Positions 55,899-64,000 of a DNA stretch of 64,000 nt are shown here, piece after piece. A program made the translations under genes and the position numbers. Within the stretch, counting starts at the first letter, position 1; every line of letters starts with the position of its first letter. The notes below the pieces were generated by a model that worked only from the letters and a program-made list of their open reading frames with translations, was not told where the DNA came from and did not search any database. The DNA comes from Carboxylicivirga litoralis (lineage in GTDB: Bacteria; Bacteroidota; Bacteroidia; Bacteroidales; Marinilabiliaceae): assembly GCF_025499605.1 (NCBI RefSeq), contig NZ_JAFMVC010000007.1, positions 62,001 to 126,000 of the forward strand. The letters run 5' to 3'.

Positions 55899-57212
55899 AT
55901 GATTTATAATGAGATTCAGCAAGAGATCGAAAACAAAATTGAAAACACCTGCGAAGCGTCCAGATGGAAAAACTGGAAGTGGCAACTCAAAAACACCATT
56001 CGCAATCTAGAAACCTTCGAACACCTGACAGGCATACAATTCGAAAGAAAGGAACGCGAAGCACTAAAAAAAACCTTTCAAAAATTCCCCCTGTCTATTA
56101 CCCCCTATTACCTTTCATTAATTGACCAAAATAATTACCATAACGACCCTGTTTTCAAGCAGGCCTTTGGTGGTACTGATGAATTATCTGTATTAAAATC
56201 AGAAATGTCCGATCCGCTTTCGGAGGATAAAGACAGCCCCATCGAAGGCATCACCCATCGCTACCCCGACAGAGTTCTGTTTCATGTGAGCAATATGTGC
56301 GCTATGTATTGCCGCCATTGCACACGCAAACGTAAGGTCGGAGATACTGATTTCGTGCCCTCTAAAGAACAATTACTAAAAGGCATTGAATACATCAGGC
56401 AAAATCCGCAAGTGCGGGATGTTTTATTATCCGGTGGCGATCCATTAATGCTGCCCGATGAAAAGATAGACTGGCTACTTACAGAACTCCGGAGCATTAA
56501 ACACATCGAAATTATTCGTATAGGAACAAGAATTCCGGTTGTGTTACCATATCGCATCACCGATAACCTAGTATCGCTATTAAAAAAACACCAGCCGCTG
56601 TGGATCAATACCCATTTTAACCACCCTAATGAAATCACCAGTTCAGCCAAAGAAGCACTGGCAAAGCTGGCCGATGGCGGTTTCCCATTGGGTAATCAAT
56701 CGGTGTTATTAGCAGGCGTGAATGATTGTCCCAGAATCATGAAAAAACTATTGCACAAATTGGTACAAAACCGGGTACGCCCCTACTATTTGTATCAATG
56801 CGATTTATCTGAAGGACTATCTCATTTCAGAACACCTATCGGCAAAGGCATTGAGATAATGGAGAGCCTTATAGGTCACACCAGTGGCTTTGCCCGCCCA
56901 ACATACGTGATTGATGCGCCAGGTGGGGGTGGAAAAATACCTGTGATGCCTAACTATATAATCTCCTGGTCTACGAATAAAGTTGTCCTTCGTAATTATG
57001 AAGGCGTTATAACAACCTATAAAGAACCCGACAACTACGAGCATAAATTGTGCGACCACCAATGCGATGATTGCACCCTGGAACTGAACATCAGTGAACG
57101 GGATGAATCAAAAGCCATTGGAATTGAAAAGCTTTTATCTGATTCGTCAGATGTAATTTCTTTAATACCTGAAAATAATGAACGTTTACAAAGAAGAGAC
57201 GATAGTAAGTGA
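55899..57212 (+). CDS. ablA: Lysine 2,3-aminomutase
   Basis: 437 residues. The radical-SAM cluster is Cys134-x3-Cys138-x2-Cys141 (CAMYCRHC), PLP lysine is Lys346 in DAPGGGGK, and substrate-binding [11 protein letters not shown] is present. The C-terminal Cys-rich piece ([13 protein letters not shown]) recalls the zinc-site region of KamA. Converts L-lysine to L-beta-lysine. Length excludes the shorter EpmB, and the downstream gene is the matching N-acetyltransferase, so the product is probably the osmolyte N-epsilon-acetyl-beta-lysine and not a fermentation intermediate. Its end overlaps ablB by 35 bp. Confidence 0.92.
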   Translation: MIYNEIQQEIENKIENTCEASRWKNWKWQLKNTIRNLETFEHLTGIQFERKEREALKKTFQKFPLSITPYYLSLIDQNNYHNDPVFKQAFGGTDELSVLKSEMSDPLSEDKDSPIEGITHRYPDRVLFHVSNMCAMYCRHCTRKRKVGDTDFVPSKEQLLKGIEYIRQNPQVRDVLLSGGDPLMLPDEKIDWLLTELRSIKHIEIIRIGTRIPVVLPYRITDNLVSLLKKHQPLWINTHFNHPNEITSSAKEALAKLADGGFPLGNQSVLLAGVNDCPRIMKKLLHKLVQNRVRPYYLYQCDLSEGLSHFRTPIGKGIEIMESLIGHTSGFARPTYVIDAPGGGGKIPVMPNYIISWSTNKVVLRNYEGVITTYKEPDNYEHKLCDHQCDDCTLELNISERDESKAIGIEKLLSDSSDVISLIPENNERLQRRDDSK

Positions 57213-58035
57213 TGTAGTAGAAAGTATTGGAAACGGTTCTTTGATACAACATGGCAAACACAACGATCGTGTTTATTTAATGAAGCTAAATAAACGCGAC
57301 GCTACAACAATGCCTGTTGAGTTAACAAAAATGGCTCGGGCAGAAGGCTATACAAAGATTTTTTGCAAAGTGCCTAAATGGGCAGCCCCATTGTTTTATG
57401 CCAATGGTTTTATCCTCGAGGCAGCCATCCCACAGTTCTATAACGATGAGGAAGATGTATTTTTCATCTCTAAATTTTTAAGCTCTGACAGGTTGCTAAA
57501 CATCGAAAAGGATAAACTGAATGGGCTTGGCCAACTGCTTTATCAGCAGAAAGAGGCCAAGACATTAACCAGCTCCTCCTATAACATCAGGCCACTGGGC
57601 ATTCACGATATCAATCAGATTGCCCATATATACGATGAAATATTTGAAACCTACCCCTTCCCAATTCACGACCCGGCATTTTTAAAGGAATCGATGGAGA
57701 ACGACATCCATTACTTTGGCGCTGAAAAGAATGGAAAGATTGTAGCTGTGGCAGCTGCCGAAGTTGATCGCAAAGGTGGCAATGCCGAAATGACTGACTT
57801 TGCCACCCTTAAAGCCCATCAAGGCAACCGACTGGCAACCTATATTTTACAAACAATGGAGACAGAAATGCTAAAGCAAAACATTACCTCTCTATATACC
57901 ATTGCCCGACTCAACTCTCTTCCGATGAATAAAACATTCTTACGAGCTAACTACCAGTATGCCGGAACTTTAATTAAAAACACCAACATAGCCGGTAGCA
58001 TCGAAAGCATGAACATTCTTTATAAACACCTATAG
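57178..58035 (+). CDS. ablB: Beta-lysine N6-acetyltransferase
   Basis: 285 residues. The N-terminal half has [19 protein letters not shown] and [24 protein letters not shown], specific to AblB; the C-terminal half (about 145-265) is a GNAT domain with [22 protein letters not shown] as the acetyl-CoA loop. Acetylates beta-lysine to the compatible solute known from methanogens and some marine bacteria. The start lies inside the end of ablA (35-bp overlap), supported by the conserved sequence beginning about 20 residues in; a slightly later start is possible. Confidence 0.9.
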   Translation: MNVYKEETIVSDVVESIGNGSLIQHGKHNDRVYLMKLNKRDATTMPVELTKMARAEGYTKIFCKVPKWAAPLFYANGFILEAAIPQFYNDEEDVFFISKFLSSDRLLNIEKDKLNGLGQLLYQQKEAKTLTSSSYNIRPLGIHDINQIAHIYDEIFETYPFPIHDPAFLKESMENDIHYFGAEKNGKIVAVAAAEVDRKGGNAEMTDFATLKAHQGNRLATYILQTMETEMLKQNITSLYTIARLNSLPMNKTFLRANYQYAGTLIKNTNIAGSIESMNILYKHL

Positions 58036-58050
58036 AAAAAACCTTCACTT

Positions 58051-58227
58051 ATGCCCCCAAAAAAATGCCCTTACACAAAAAACTGCGAATTATATAACGG
58101 TAAAAAAACCATTGAAAAACCACCCTTGCTCATCTATAAAAACGTGTTTTGCCATAGAGGAGTAAAAGGTTGGAACAATTGCAAACACTACAATGAAATA
58201 AATAATAATCAGTTAGAAAAATGTTAG
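58051..58227 (+). CDS. Small four-cysteine protein (58 residues), unrecognised
   Basis: A short frame starting ATG CCC CCA 15 bp after ablB. It has CPYTKNC near the N-terminus, then FC and NCKHY, that is C-x5-C-x21-C-x9-C, plus a final Cys, and it is strongly basic. The spacing suggests a small zinc- or iron-sulfur-binding fold. The next gene starts one base after its stop, so the frame is very likely real and translated from the abl mRNA. It is too short to classify; an adaptor for ablAB or for the DNA-binding-like partner is possible. Confidence 0.6.
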   Translation: MPPKKCPYTKNCELYNGKKTIEKPPLLIYKNVFCHRGVKGWNNCKHYNEINNNQLEKC

Positions 58228-58228
58228 T

Positions 58229-58456
58229 ATGAAAGAAGTAAAATCTATCAAACTCACATCACTCAACAATGAAATAGAAAAGGAAATTCTTTTACTATTA
58301 AAAGAAGAAGGTCAATGCATTTACGGAGAAATCATTAAGCAATCGAACCTCTCTTATAACAAAGGGAAAGAGACAATCTACTCACTGATAAACAAAGGCT
58401 ATATACGATATGCCGGGCGTAGCACAAAATTAGAGCTCGCCATTGACCTGATTTAA
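58229..58456 (+). CDS. Small winged-helix-like protein (75 residues)
   Basis: EIEKEILLLLKEEGQCIYGEIIKQSNLSYN followed by KETIYSLINKGYIRYAGRSTKLEL is the pattern of a minimal winged helix-turn-helix domain: three helices, then a beta wing. There is no ligand domain. It begins one base after the four-cysteine gene and both follow ablB. It could be a co-regulator of the osmolyte genes. The sequence quoted is in two pieces from residues 15-44 and 47-71. Confidence 0.6.
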   Translation: MKEVKSIKLTSLNNEIEKEILLLLKEEGQCIYGEIIKQSNLSYNKGKETIYSLINKGYIRYAGRSTKLELAIDLI

Positions 58457-58706
58457 TTCTAAATGGGGCAAACGACAGCTTGCTTACATGGGAAGAAGCC
58501 AATCGTTCCTTCTAATAGCAGACAGGACGTTCTTTTATGTATTCACTATCCGTCTTCCTGCTGATGCATATGACGAGTAACAGATTGTAATTTCACTCAA
58601 ACCAAAACGACAGTCAAACGTGGCTACCAACTACAATCCAGAGCTTTTACCTGCCCTTTGCCCCATTTCTTTTTCGACTGACCATAACAACTTAATTAAA
58701 GACTTC

Positions 58707-60134
58707 ATGCACTTTATTGATATACTTATTTTTGTCATCTACCTGATTGCCATGCTAGGTGTGGGCTTCTTCTTTATGATGCGCAATAAAACACCCGATG
58801 ATTATTATGTTGGAGGACGAACACTAAAAGCCGGCCACATTGGCCTTTCAGTTGTAGCAACCGATGTAGGAGGCGGCTTTTCTATCGGACTGGGAGGACT
58901 GGGCTTTATCATGGGACTATCCGGTAGCTGGTTACTCTTCACAGGCTTGATTGGCGCCTGGCTGAGCGCCGTCTTCTTAATCCCGAAAGTATCCAAAATA
59001 GGAAAAGCCCAAAAACTCTTAACATTCCCCCAATTTCTGGGTGGCGTTTACGGTAAACGCGTGGCCTTATTTGCCGGTATCATCTCAGCGATTGGTTACA
59101 TCGGCTTTACCTCTTCGCAAATACTGGCCGGTGCTAAGCTGGCAGCTTCTACTTTTCCTGAACTATCAATTGAAATAGCGCTAATCGTTATGGGAACCAT
59201 TGCAGTTGTCTATACAGTACTGGGCGGACTTAAGGCGGTCATCTACACCGATACCATTCAGTGGATTATCTTAATGGGCGGCTTATTATTCGTTGCCTTA
59301 CCTTTTGCCTATTTCAAGGTGGGTGGCATAGAAACGATTCAGAAAACCTTAAAGCCCGATTTCCTAAGCCTGACAGCTGTCTCCTGGTCACAAATCGTTA
59401 ACTGGATGTTTACGATTGTCCCCATCTGGTTTATTGGCATGACCTTGTATCAGCGCATTTATGCCGCTAAAGATACCAAAACAGCTCAACGAGGCTGGTT
59501 AATCGCTGGTTTGTTTGAATATCCATTAATGGCTTTCCTTGGAGTAAGCCTGGGAATGTTTGCTCGCGTGGCCCTGGAGAATGGACTTCTGACGGATTAT
59601 ACTTTATCCACTCTGGATGCTGAAATGGGCTTGCCCGTTTTACTGCGAACCATATTACCGGTTGGCTTTATGGGCATCGTCCTTTCGGCCTACTTTTCGG
59701 CCATCATGTCAACAGCCGACAGCTGCCTCATGGCCGCTTCTGGTAATGTATTGACCGATGTATTTAAACTACACAAGTCAAAGTACAACTTACGATACTC
59801 GCAACTCATTACATTAATAATAGGCGTTTTAGCCTTATTTATCGCCCTAAAAGTAACCAGTGTGCTTGAGCTTATGCTCCACTCTTATTCCTTTATGGTA
59901 TCCGGTATGATCATACCTGTATTAGCAGCCCTATTTCTTAAAAAACCCAACCCCAATGCGGCGCTTATCGCTATGATTTCAGGTGGTTTTACAACACTAT
60001 GTCTCATCTTATTAGACGTTTCAATAATATGGGGACTTGATGCTAACATTGTTGGCATAAGTGTTTCGGCAGTGACCTACGCCATCGAGCACCTCATTTC
60101 TAATTGGCAAAAGACGGATTTGACCTATTATTAA
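58707..60134 (+). CDS. Sodium:solute symporter (SSS family, PutP-like)
   Basis: 475 residues from the ATG at 58707 (MHFIDILIFVIYLIAM); a GTG 29 codons upstream opens the frame but the first helix begins here. Thirteen predicted helices. YYVGGRTLKAGH, GGLKAVIYTDTIQW and the Na+-site helix STADSCLMAASGNVL (TM8 region) are family traits. Takes up an organic solute with Na+. The location next to osmolyte synthesis genes suggests a compatible solute or amino acid such as proline or lysine; the substrate cannot be assigned from sequence. Confidence 0.85.
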   Translation: MHFIDILIFVIYLIAMLGVGFFFMMRNKTPDDYYVGGRTLKAGHIGLSVVATDVGGGFSIGLGGLGFIMGLSGSWLLFTGLIGAWLSAVFLIPKVSKIGKAQKLLTFPQFLGGVYGKRVALFAGIISAIGYIGFTSSQILAGAKLAASTFPELSIEIALIVMGTIAVVYTVLGGLKAVIYTDTIQWIILMGGLLFVALPFAYFKVGGIETIQKTLKPDFLSLTAVSWSQIVNWMFTIVPIWFIGMTLYQRIYAAKDTKTAQRGWLIAGLFEYPLMAFLGVSLGMFARVALENGLLTDYTLSTLDAEMGLPVLLRTILPVGFMGIVLSAYFSAIMSTADSCLMAASGNVLTDVFKLHKSKYNLRYSQLITLIIGVLALFIALKVTSVLELMLHSYSFMVSGMIIPVLAALFLKKPNPNAALIAMISGGFTTLCLILLDVSIIWGLDANIVGISVSAVTYAIEHLISNWQKTDLTYY

Positions 60135-60256
60135 GGTTAATTATCACGCAAATCAATCACATTATGAACGATGTACATAACCTGACAAGGTGGCACAATT
60201 TAACTGCAAAGCAGAAGAACAAAAACAAAGAACAAGAACAGCATAAATTTAAATCG

Positions 60257-60712
60257 ATGATGTTAGAAATTAAAAAATTCAATAGTGACAAAGATTTTAT
60301 TGAAGTCAGCAGAAATGAATATGTTGATTTTCTTTTTACTCACCTGGGCGAATATGGCGACCCTAAAGAAGACATAAACAAATGCCTCAACTATGCCTTC
60401 TCATCAGAAAAAAGTGAAGGCGGATTTGCGCTGGCGGCTTTTTTCAATAACGAACTTGTTGGTGCACTAGTCATTAACCACACGGGCATGAGCGGTTATA
60501 TACCCGACCACATTTTAGTGTACGTTGCTGTTGATAAAACATACAGAGGACGAGGTTTTGGTCAGCAAATAATAGAAGAAGCCTTTGCCCATTGCCATGG
60601 CGATGTCAAATTACACGTCGAATATGACAATCCTGCAAAAAAATTATATGAACGCATTGGCTTTAAAACGAAGTATGCAGAAATGCGTTACTCCAATAAT
60701 GTAAATAAATAA
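60257..60712 (+). CDS. GNAT family N-acetyltransferase
   Basis: About 151 residues from the ATG at 60257; an ATG at 60164 would add a lysine-rich 31-residue extension, and the true start is unsure. VYVAVDKTYRGRGFGQQIIEEA is the acetyl-CoA-binding motif A, followed by LHVEYDNPAKKLYERIGFKTK (motif B, here split). Closest in character to amino-group acetylating GNATs. It lies 8 bp before an amino-acid racemase gene, suggesting that the two act on the same amino acid. Confidence 0.8.
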   Translation: MMLEIKKFNSDKDFIEVSRNEYVDFLFTHLGEYGDPKEDINKCLNYAFSSEKSEGGFALAAFFNNELVGALVINHTGMSGYIPDHILVYVAVDKTYRGRGFGQQIIEEAFAHCHGDVKLHVEYDNPAKKLYERIGFKTKYAEMRYSNNVNK

Positions 60713-60720
60713 TAGCAGCG

Positions 60721-61794
60721 ATGGCATTTATCACATTAAACAAAGAAAAGTTAAAGAGTAACTTTAATTACCTTAACAAAATCTTTAAAAGCAACGACAT
60801 TCAGTGGTCGGTTGTTTCAAAACTACTTTGCGGTAACAAAGATTACCTGAAAGTACTAATGGATCTTGGCATCACCGATTTCTGTGATTCCCGCATCTCC
60901 AACCTAAAAACAATCAAACAGCTCAATCCCAAAGTTAAAACCACTTACATAAAGCCACCTGCCAAAAGATCGATACCCAGTATTGTAAAGTATGCCGACG
61001 TTAGTCTCAACACCGAAATTAATACGATTCAGCTATTATCTGAAGAAGCTATTAAACAAAATAAGGTTCACCAGGTGATTATAATGATTGAACTTGGCGA
61101 ATTACGAGAAGGAGTGATGGGCGATAAGTTTATGCAGTTTTACAAGCAGGTTTTTAGATTAAAAAACATTGAAGTAGTAGGCATTGGCACCAACCTCTCT
61201 TGTTTATACGGCGTACTTCCTAACCACGATAAACTCATTCAATTATGCTTATACGAACAATTAATTGAGGCTCGATTCAACAAACAAATTGAGTTTGTTT
61301 CGGGTGGTTCATCAGTTACCATTCCTTTGATTTTTCAGAGTCTACTGCCGAAAGGAATTAACCACTTCCGGGTGGGTGAAACGCTATTTCTTGGCACCGA
61401 TGTATACAATAACACAACCTACAAAAACATGAAGCCAGATGTGTTTCGACTATACTCTGAAATCATTGAGTTAAGTGAAAAACCATTGGTCCCAATGGGT
61501 GAGATGGGCGTAAATGTAGAAGGTGAAGAGAAGGAATTTGACAATAAACAAGTCGGACAAACATCCATTAGAGGCATACTCGATTTAGGGCTATTAGATG
61601 TGGATGAAAAACACATTACACCTGTTGATCAAGCCATCAGCTTTGTAGGCGCAAGCTCAGACATGCTTGTTGTTGACCTCAAAAACAACCCAAATAACTA
61701 TAAAGTTGGCGATTTGATAGAATTTAAGATGGATTACATGGGAGTCTTGCGCATTATCAACTCAAAATACATTGAAAAACGCGTGAAAAATTAA
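60721..61794 (+). CDS. PLP-dependent amino-acid racemase (alanine/ornithine racemase-like)
   Basis: 357 residues of the alanine racemase barrel plus beta domain. The PLP lysine is probably Lys34 (SVVSKLLCGN); IELGELREGVMG and FVSGGSSVTIPL fit the COG3457 predicted-racemase group, which includes ornithine racemase. The usual tail around GASSDMLVVDL binds substrate. It interconverts L and D forms of an amino acid, possibly a basic one given the lysine-related neighbourhood; that is inference. It shares an operon with the GNAT and MarC-like genes. Confidence 0.8.
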   Translation: MAFITLNKEKLKSNFNYLNKIFKSNDIQWSVVSKLLCGNKDYLKVLMDLGITDFCDSRISNLKTIKQLNPKVKTTYIKPPAKRSIPSIVKYADVSLNTEINTIQLLSEEAIKQNKVHQVIIMIELGELREGVMGDKFMQFYKQVFRLKNIEVVGIGTNLSCLYGVLPNHDKLIQLCLYEQLIEARFNKQIEFVSGGSSVTIPLIFQSLLPKGINHFRVGETLFLGTDVYNNTTYKNMKPDVFRLYSEIIELSEKPLVPMGEMGVNVEGEEKEFDNKQVGQTSIRGILDLGLLDVDEKHITPVDQAISFVGASSDMLVVDLKNNPNNYKVGDLIEFKMDYMGVLRIINSKYIEKRVKN

Positions 61795-61799
61795 TATGT

Positions 61800-62411
61800 A
61801 TGTCAGATTTCATTCGTTCTATTACACTTTTACTTATTCTACTTAACCCTTTTTTATTAATTGTTTACCTCATCGACATTGTTAAAAGCAAATCGATGTA
61901 CGTGTTCATTAAAATACTCATCCGAGCTGGGTTAATAAGTTTCGTAACCTTTTCGTGCTTTGCTATTTTAGGTGATAGCATATTTAATAGTGTTTTTAAT
62001 GCCCGCTTAGCCTCCTTTCAGATTTTTGGTGGAATTATTTTTCTACTAACAGGTATTCAATTTGTATTTAAAGGCAATTCGTCCATCGAATCGCTCCGAG
62101 GCGAATCAAAACATGTGGCAGGTGCCATTGCCATGCCCATCTTTATAGGCCCTGGCACCATTAGCTACAGCGTACTAATAGGCGAACAATTGAACAACTA
62201 TCTGGCACTGGCTGCAATTGGCTGTGCTGTTTTATTGTGTATTTCTATAATTGCATTGCTTAAAATAATACACGACAGAATACAAACTAAAAAAGAAGAA
62301 CTCATAGAGCAATACATTGATATTGCCGGCCGAGTTATAGCCATGCTATTAGGAACTGTATCGATTGAACTAATTATGACCGGTGCCGACTATTGGCTAG
62401 ATATACTCTAG
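61800..62411 (+). CDS. MarC family integral membrane protein
   Basis: 203 residues, six hydrophobic helices. LLLILLNPFLLIVYL, the GIQFVFKG loop and the central AIAMPIFIGPGTISYSVLIG are the MarC/UPF0056 signature. Function is unsettled; the link to multiple drug resistance that named MarC has been withdrawn in E. coli. It begins 5 bp after the racemase stop, so may export or import the racemase product (inference). Confidence 0.82.
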   Translation: MSDFIRSITLLLILLNPFLLIVYLIDIVKSKSMYVFIKILIRAGLISFVTFSCFAILGDSIFNSVFNARLASFQIFGGIIFLLTGIQFVFKGNSSIESLRGESKHVAGAIAMPIFIGPGTISYSVLIGEQLNNYLALAAIGCAVLLCISIIALLKIIHDRIQTKKEELIEQYIDIAGRVIAMLLGTVSIELIMTGADYWLDIL

Positions 62412-62431
62412 AATAAAGGCAATTAAAGATA

Positions 62432-62479
62432 GTTCGCATAGAACAAATTTGTTATTTCACACCATAAAATATACCTTTG
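62432..62479 (+). promoter_or_regulatory. Promoter of the porin-BCCT genes with candidate operator
   Basis: TTG (62449-62451), 20-nt spacer and TACCTTTG (62472-62479). Overlapping the -33 element is GTTCGCATAGAAC (62432-62444, arms GTTC/GAAC) joined to the perfect palindrome AACAAATTTGTT (62442-62453). The GTTCGCATAGAA word is shared with the ablA promoter. Confidence 0.55.
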
Positions 62480-62520
62480 CGACCTCGAAAAAATCTACAC
62501 ATCCATTATTGAGGTTATCT

Positions 62521-62543
62521 GGTTTCAAGCTGTTTTTGAAACC
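62521..62543 (+). repeat. Hairpin in the porin mRNA leader
   Basis: Perfect 8-bp arms GGTTTCAA and TTGAAACC with a 7-nt loop, about 35 nt after the predicted start site and 57 nt before the ATG. Could influence mRNA stability, as leaders of porin mRNAs often do, or bind a regulator. Confidence 0.4.
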
Positions 62544-62600
62544 TTTCAGCTAGGAATAACATCCAAGAGGGAGTAACAATTTGAACAAAGAATTAATAGT

Positions 62601-63734
62601 ATGCGAATCAAAAAATGGATCTTTATTGCTTCATTTCTAACAAGTAGTCACCTTGTAGCTCTTTCTCAGTCCGACGAAAAACCTAAAGTGAATATAGGCG
62701 GAGCTTTACGTTTTAACTACAACCTCTCCGATTGGAAAGATGAACAGACAAAAAGAGGAGGTGATTTTGGCTATGATGTATTCCGAATCAATGCTACCGG
62801 TAGTTATAAAAAGATAGGTTTCAATGCCGAATATCGTTTCTATTCGAATAGTTTTGGAGGCGGCATGTTAAAACAAGGCTGGATAGAATACAACACCGAT
62901 AATAACAGTACCTGGCAGCTTGGACTCAACCAGGTGCCGTTTGGTTTACAGCCTTACAATTCTAACAGTTGGTTCTTTAATCTGCCATATTACGTTGGAC
63001 TGGAGGACGACCACGACATGGGTATAAAATGGATGAAGACGTATACACGCCTGCAGTTACAAGTTGCATTCTACAAAAATGCTGAAGAATTAAACTTTGG
63101 CAATACCTCTGCTATTTCAGCCAATCGCTATTCATACGACGTTTCGGGGCGAAACAAAGAGGTAAATCAGGCTAATGTTAAACTGGCCTATAACTTTGGG
63201 TCCAACAATTCATCCAGTATAATTTTATCGGCCATGTATGGCGGTTTATACAATATTGTGACAAACAAAATTGGCGATCACTCGGCTTTTGCAATCGGGT
63301 ATCGCTACAGTGGAAAGAAGTTAGGGCTCAAGCTTCAGGCACTAACTTTTAATAAAAATCCAAACGATTCAACGCAATACAAAGATGTTATTGAAATGGC
63401 AGCCTATGGTGCGCCATACCAAGTTGCGGCTAAAGGGCAAATAGTAAGTGCCGGAGCTTCGTATACGCTACCATGCAAGCATGAAGCAATTGATTACCTC
63501 ATGCTTTACAACGATTTCTCATGGTTTAATAAGTCGAATAATAATTTTCACGACTCGTATATGAATGTTCTAGGTTGCCTGATCGCAGCTGGACCAATCT
63601 ACACTTATATAGATGCTGCATGGGGTAAAAATCATGCCTGGCTAGGACCTGAATGGACCAATGCATTTGCAGAAGGAACAGCAAATGCAGATTGGCACCT
63701 GCGTTTTAACGTTAACATCGGTTATTATTTTTAG
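62601..63734 (+). CDS. Outer-membrane porin (OprO/OprP-like)
   Basis: 377 residues with a signal peptide ending near LVALSQ. The barrel pattern runs to the C-terminal NVNIGYYF. GGALRFNYNLSDW, FGYDVFRINATGSYKKIGF and LGLNQVPFGLQPY fit the phosphate-selective-porin fold, in which loops set substrate choice. A BCCT transporter gene begins 9 bp downstream, so the pair probably carries a quaternary ammonium osmolyte across both membranes (inference). Confidence 0.78.
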   Translation: MRIKKWIFIASFLTSSHLVALSQSDEKPKVNIGGALRFNYNLSDWKDEQTKRGGDFGYDVFRINATGSYKKIGFNAEYRFYSNSFGGGMLKQGWIEYNTDNNSTWQLGLNQVPFGLQPYNSNSWFFNLPYYVGLEDDHDMGIKWMKTYTRLQLQVAFYKNAEELNFGNTSAISANRYSYDVSGRNKEVNQANVKLAYNFGSNNSSSIILSAMYGGLYNIVTNKIGDHSAFAIGYRYSGKKLGLKLQALTFNKNPNDSTQYKDVIEMAAYGAPYQVAAKGQIVSAGASYTLPCKHEAIDYLMLYNDFSWFNKSNNNFHDSYMNVLGCLIAAGPIYTYIDAAWGKNHAWLGPEWTNAFAEGTANADWHLRFNVNIGYYF

Positions 63735-63743
63735 TAAGATATT

Positions 63744-64000
63744 ATGGAACAGAAATACAAAAGAAGCGACAAGCGAACTTTTTTAGGTATTAAAGCAAAT
63801 GGACCGGTTTTTATAACCTCCTTATTAGTTATTTCAATACTGGTAATTACAACCCTTATTGTTGGAAAACCTATGGAAAAGTATTTTTCGCAAATACAAT
63901 CAACTGTTTCCAACAAAACAGGATGGTTTTTCATCCTGATGGTTAATGTAATGCTGCTATTTGCACTGTTTTTAGGTTTCAGCAAATTTGGTAAGATTCG
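63744..64000 (+). CDS. BCCT family (betaine/carnitine/choline) transporter, N-terminal part
   Basis: The first 85 codons run off the window. Two membrane helices are visible, NGPVFITSLLVISILVITT and GWFFILMVNVMLLFALFLG, followed by FSKFGKIR, which is the hallmark end of helix 2 in BCCT carriers. These use Na+ or H+ to import glycine betaine, choline, carnitine or ectoine, usually under osmotic stress. The gene is co-transcribed with the porin upstream. Confidence 0.82.
   Translation, partial: MEQKYKRSDKRTFLGIKANGPVFITSLLVISILVITTLIVGKPMEKYFSQIQSTVSNKTGWFFILMVNVMLLFALFLGFSKFGKI

Noticed and set aside
55899-57212. EF-P lysine aminomutase (EpmB) as identity of the radical-SAM gene
   Set aside because: The protein is about 100 residues longer, has the KamA-type Cys-rich C-terminus and is overlapped by an AblB-type acetyltransferase gene.
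1-64000. tRNA, rRNA or prophage segments
   Set aside because: No cloverleaf-like or rRNA-like sequence was recognised in any intergenic region, and no integrase, transposase or phage structural gene was found.

Overview
The window comes from a member of the Bacteroidota. Promoter-like sequences match the phylum's TTG / TAnnTTTG consensus. The families are typical of the phylum: DUF5686 protein, S9 dipeptidyl peptidase, DUF3570/DUF4266 with ApbE, DcaP-like porin, BlaI with an M56 peptidase, and an rnfBCDGEA operon headed by an RseC-like gene. The Na+/H+-pumping Rnf complex, a lysine 2,3-aminomutase/acetyltransferase osmolyte pair, an SSS symporter and a BCCT transporter suggest a marine or halotolerant, probably facultatively anaerobic member of Marinilabiliales or a relative. 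That placement is inference; no rRNA is present.

Layout. 1-9.3 kb: a truncated LolC/E-type permease, an aminotransferase, two envelope proteins, then zwf-pgl and a lipase-like hydrolase. 9.4-15.2 kb: ketopantoate reductase, a DcaP-like porin, and a PQQ-dependent sugar dehydrogenase lipoprotein paired with a TonB receptor. 15.5-21.1 kb: rseC-rnfBCDGEA. 21.1-27 kb: a PocR/GAF/PAS histidine kinase and a cell-wall group (BlaI repressor, M56-M23 fusion peptidase, lytic transglycosylase). 27-37.5 kb: uvrA, a TetR regulator followed by two DUF1254 lipoproteins and two small exported proteins, and a DPP4-like peptidase. 37.7-50.6 kb: thrS-infC-rpmI-rplT, cytidine deaminase, RluA-type synthase, panB, a MaeB-type malic enzyme, a tandem adenylate kinase, glutamine synthetase and a YhcH-type protein. 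50.6-53.6 kb: a thioredoxin-ApbE-DUF4266-DUF3570 operon. 54-64 kb: an iron-sulfur flavoprotein, a DUF2391 protein, then MarR-ablA-ablB, a four-cysteine mini-protein with a winged-helix partner, SSS symporter, GNAT, amino-acid racemase, MarC-like protein, porin and the start of a BCCT transporter.

Most notable signals: (1) a 14-bp dyad lying exactly between the -33 and -7 elements of the blaI promoter, in front of an M56 protease fused to an M23 peptidoglycan hydrolase; (2) a shared site, GTTCGCATAGAAC-like, at the ablAB promoter and 6.5 kb away at the porin-BCCT promoter, suggesting one osmolyte regulon; (3) infC apparently starting at AUA behind a strong Shine-Dalgarno; (4) an adenylate kinase with a second, catalytically degenerate kinase domain; (5) degenerate 7-nt-period repeats abutting stop codons; (6) a short repeat with inverted ends present in one long and one internally deleted copy; (7) a TonB receptor 7 bp behind a PQQ enzyme. 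No tRNA, rRNA, CRISPR array, prophage or intact insertion sequence was seen.
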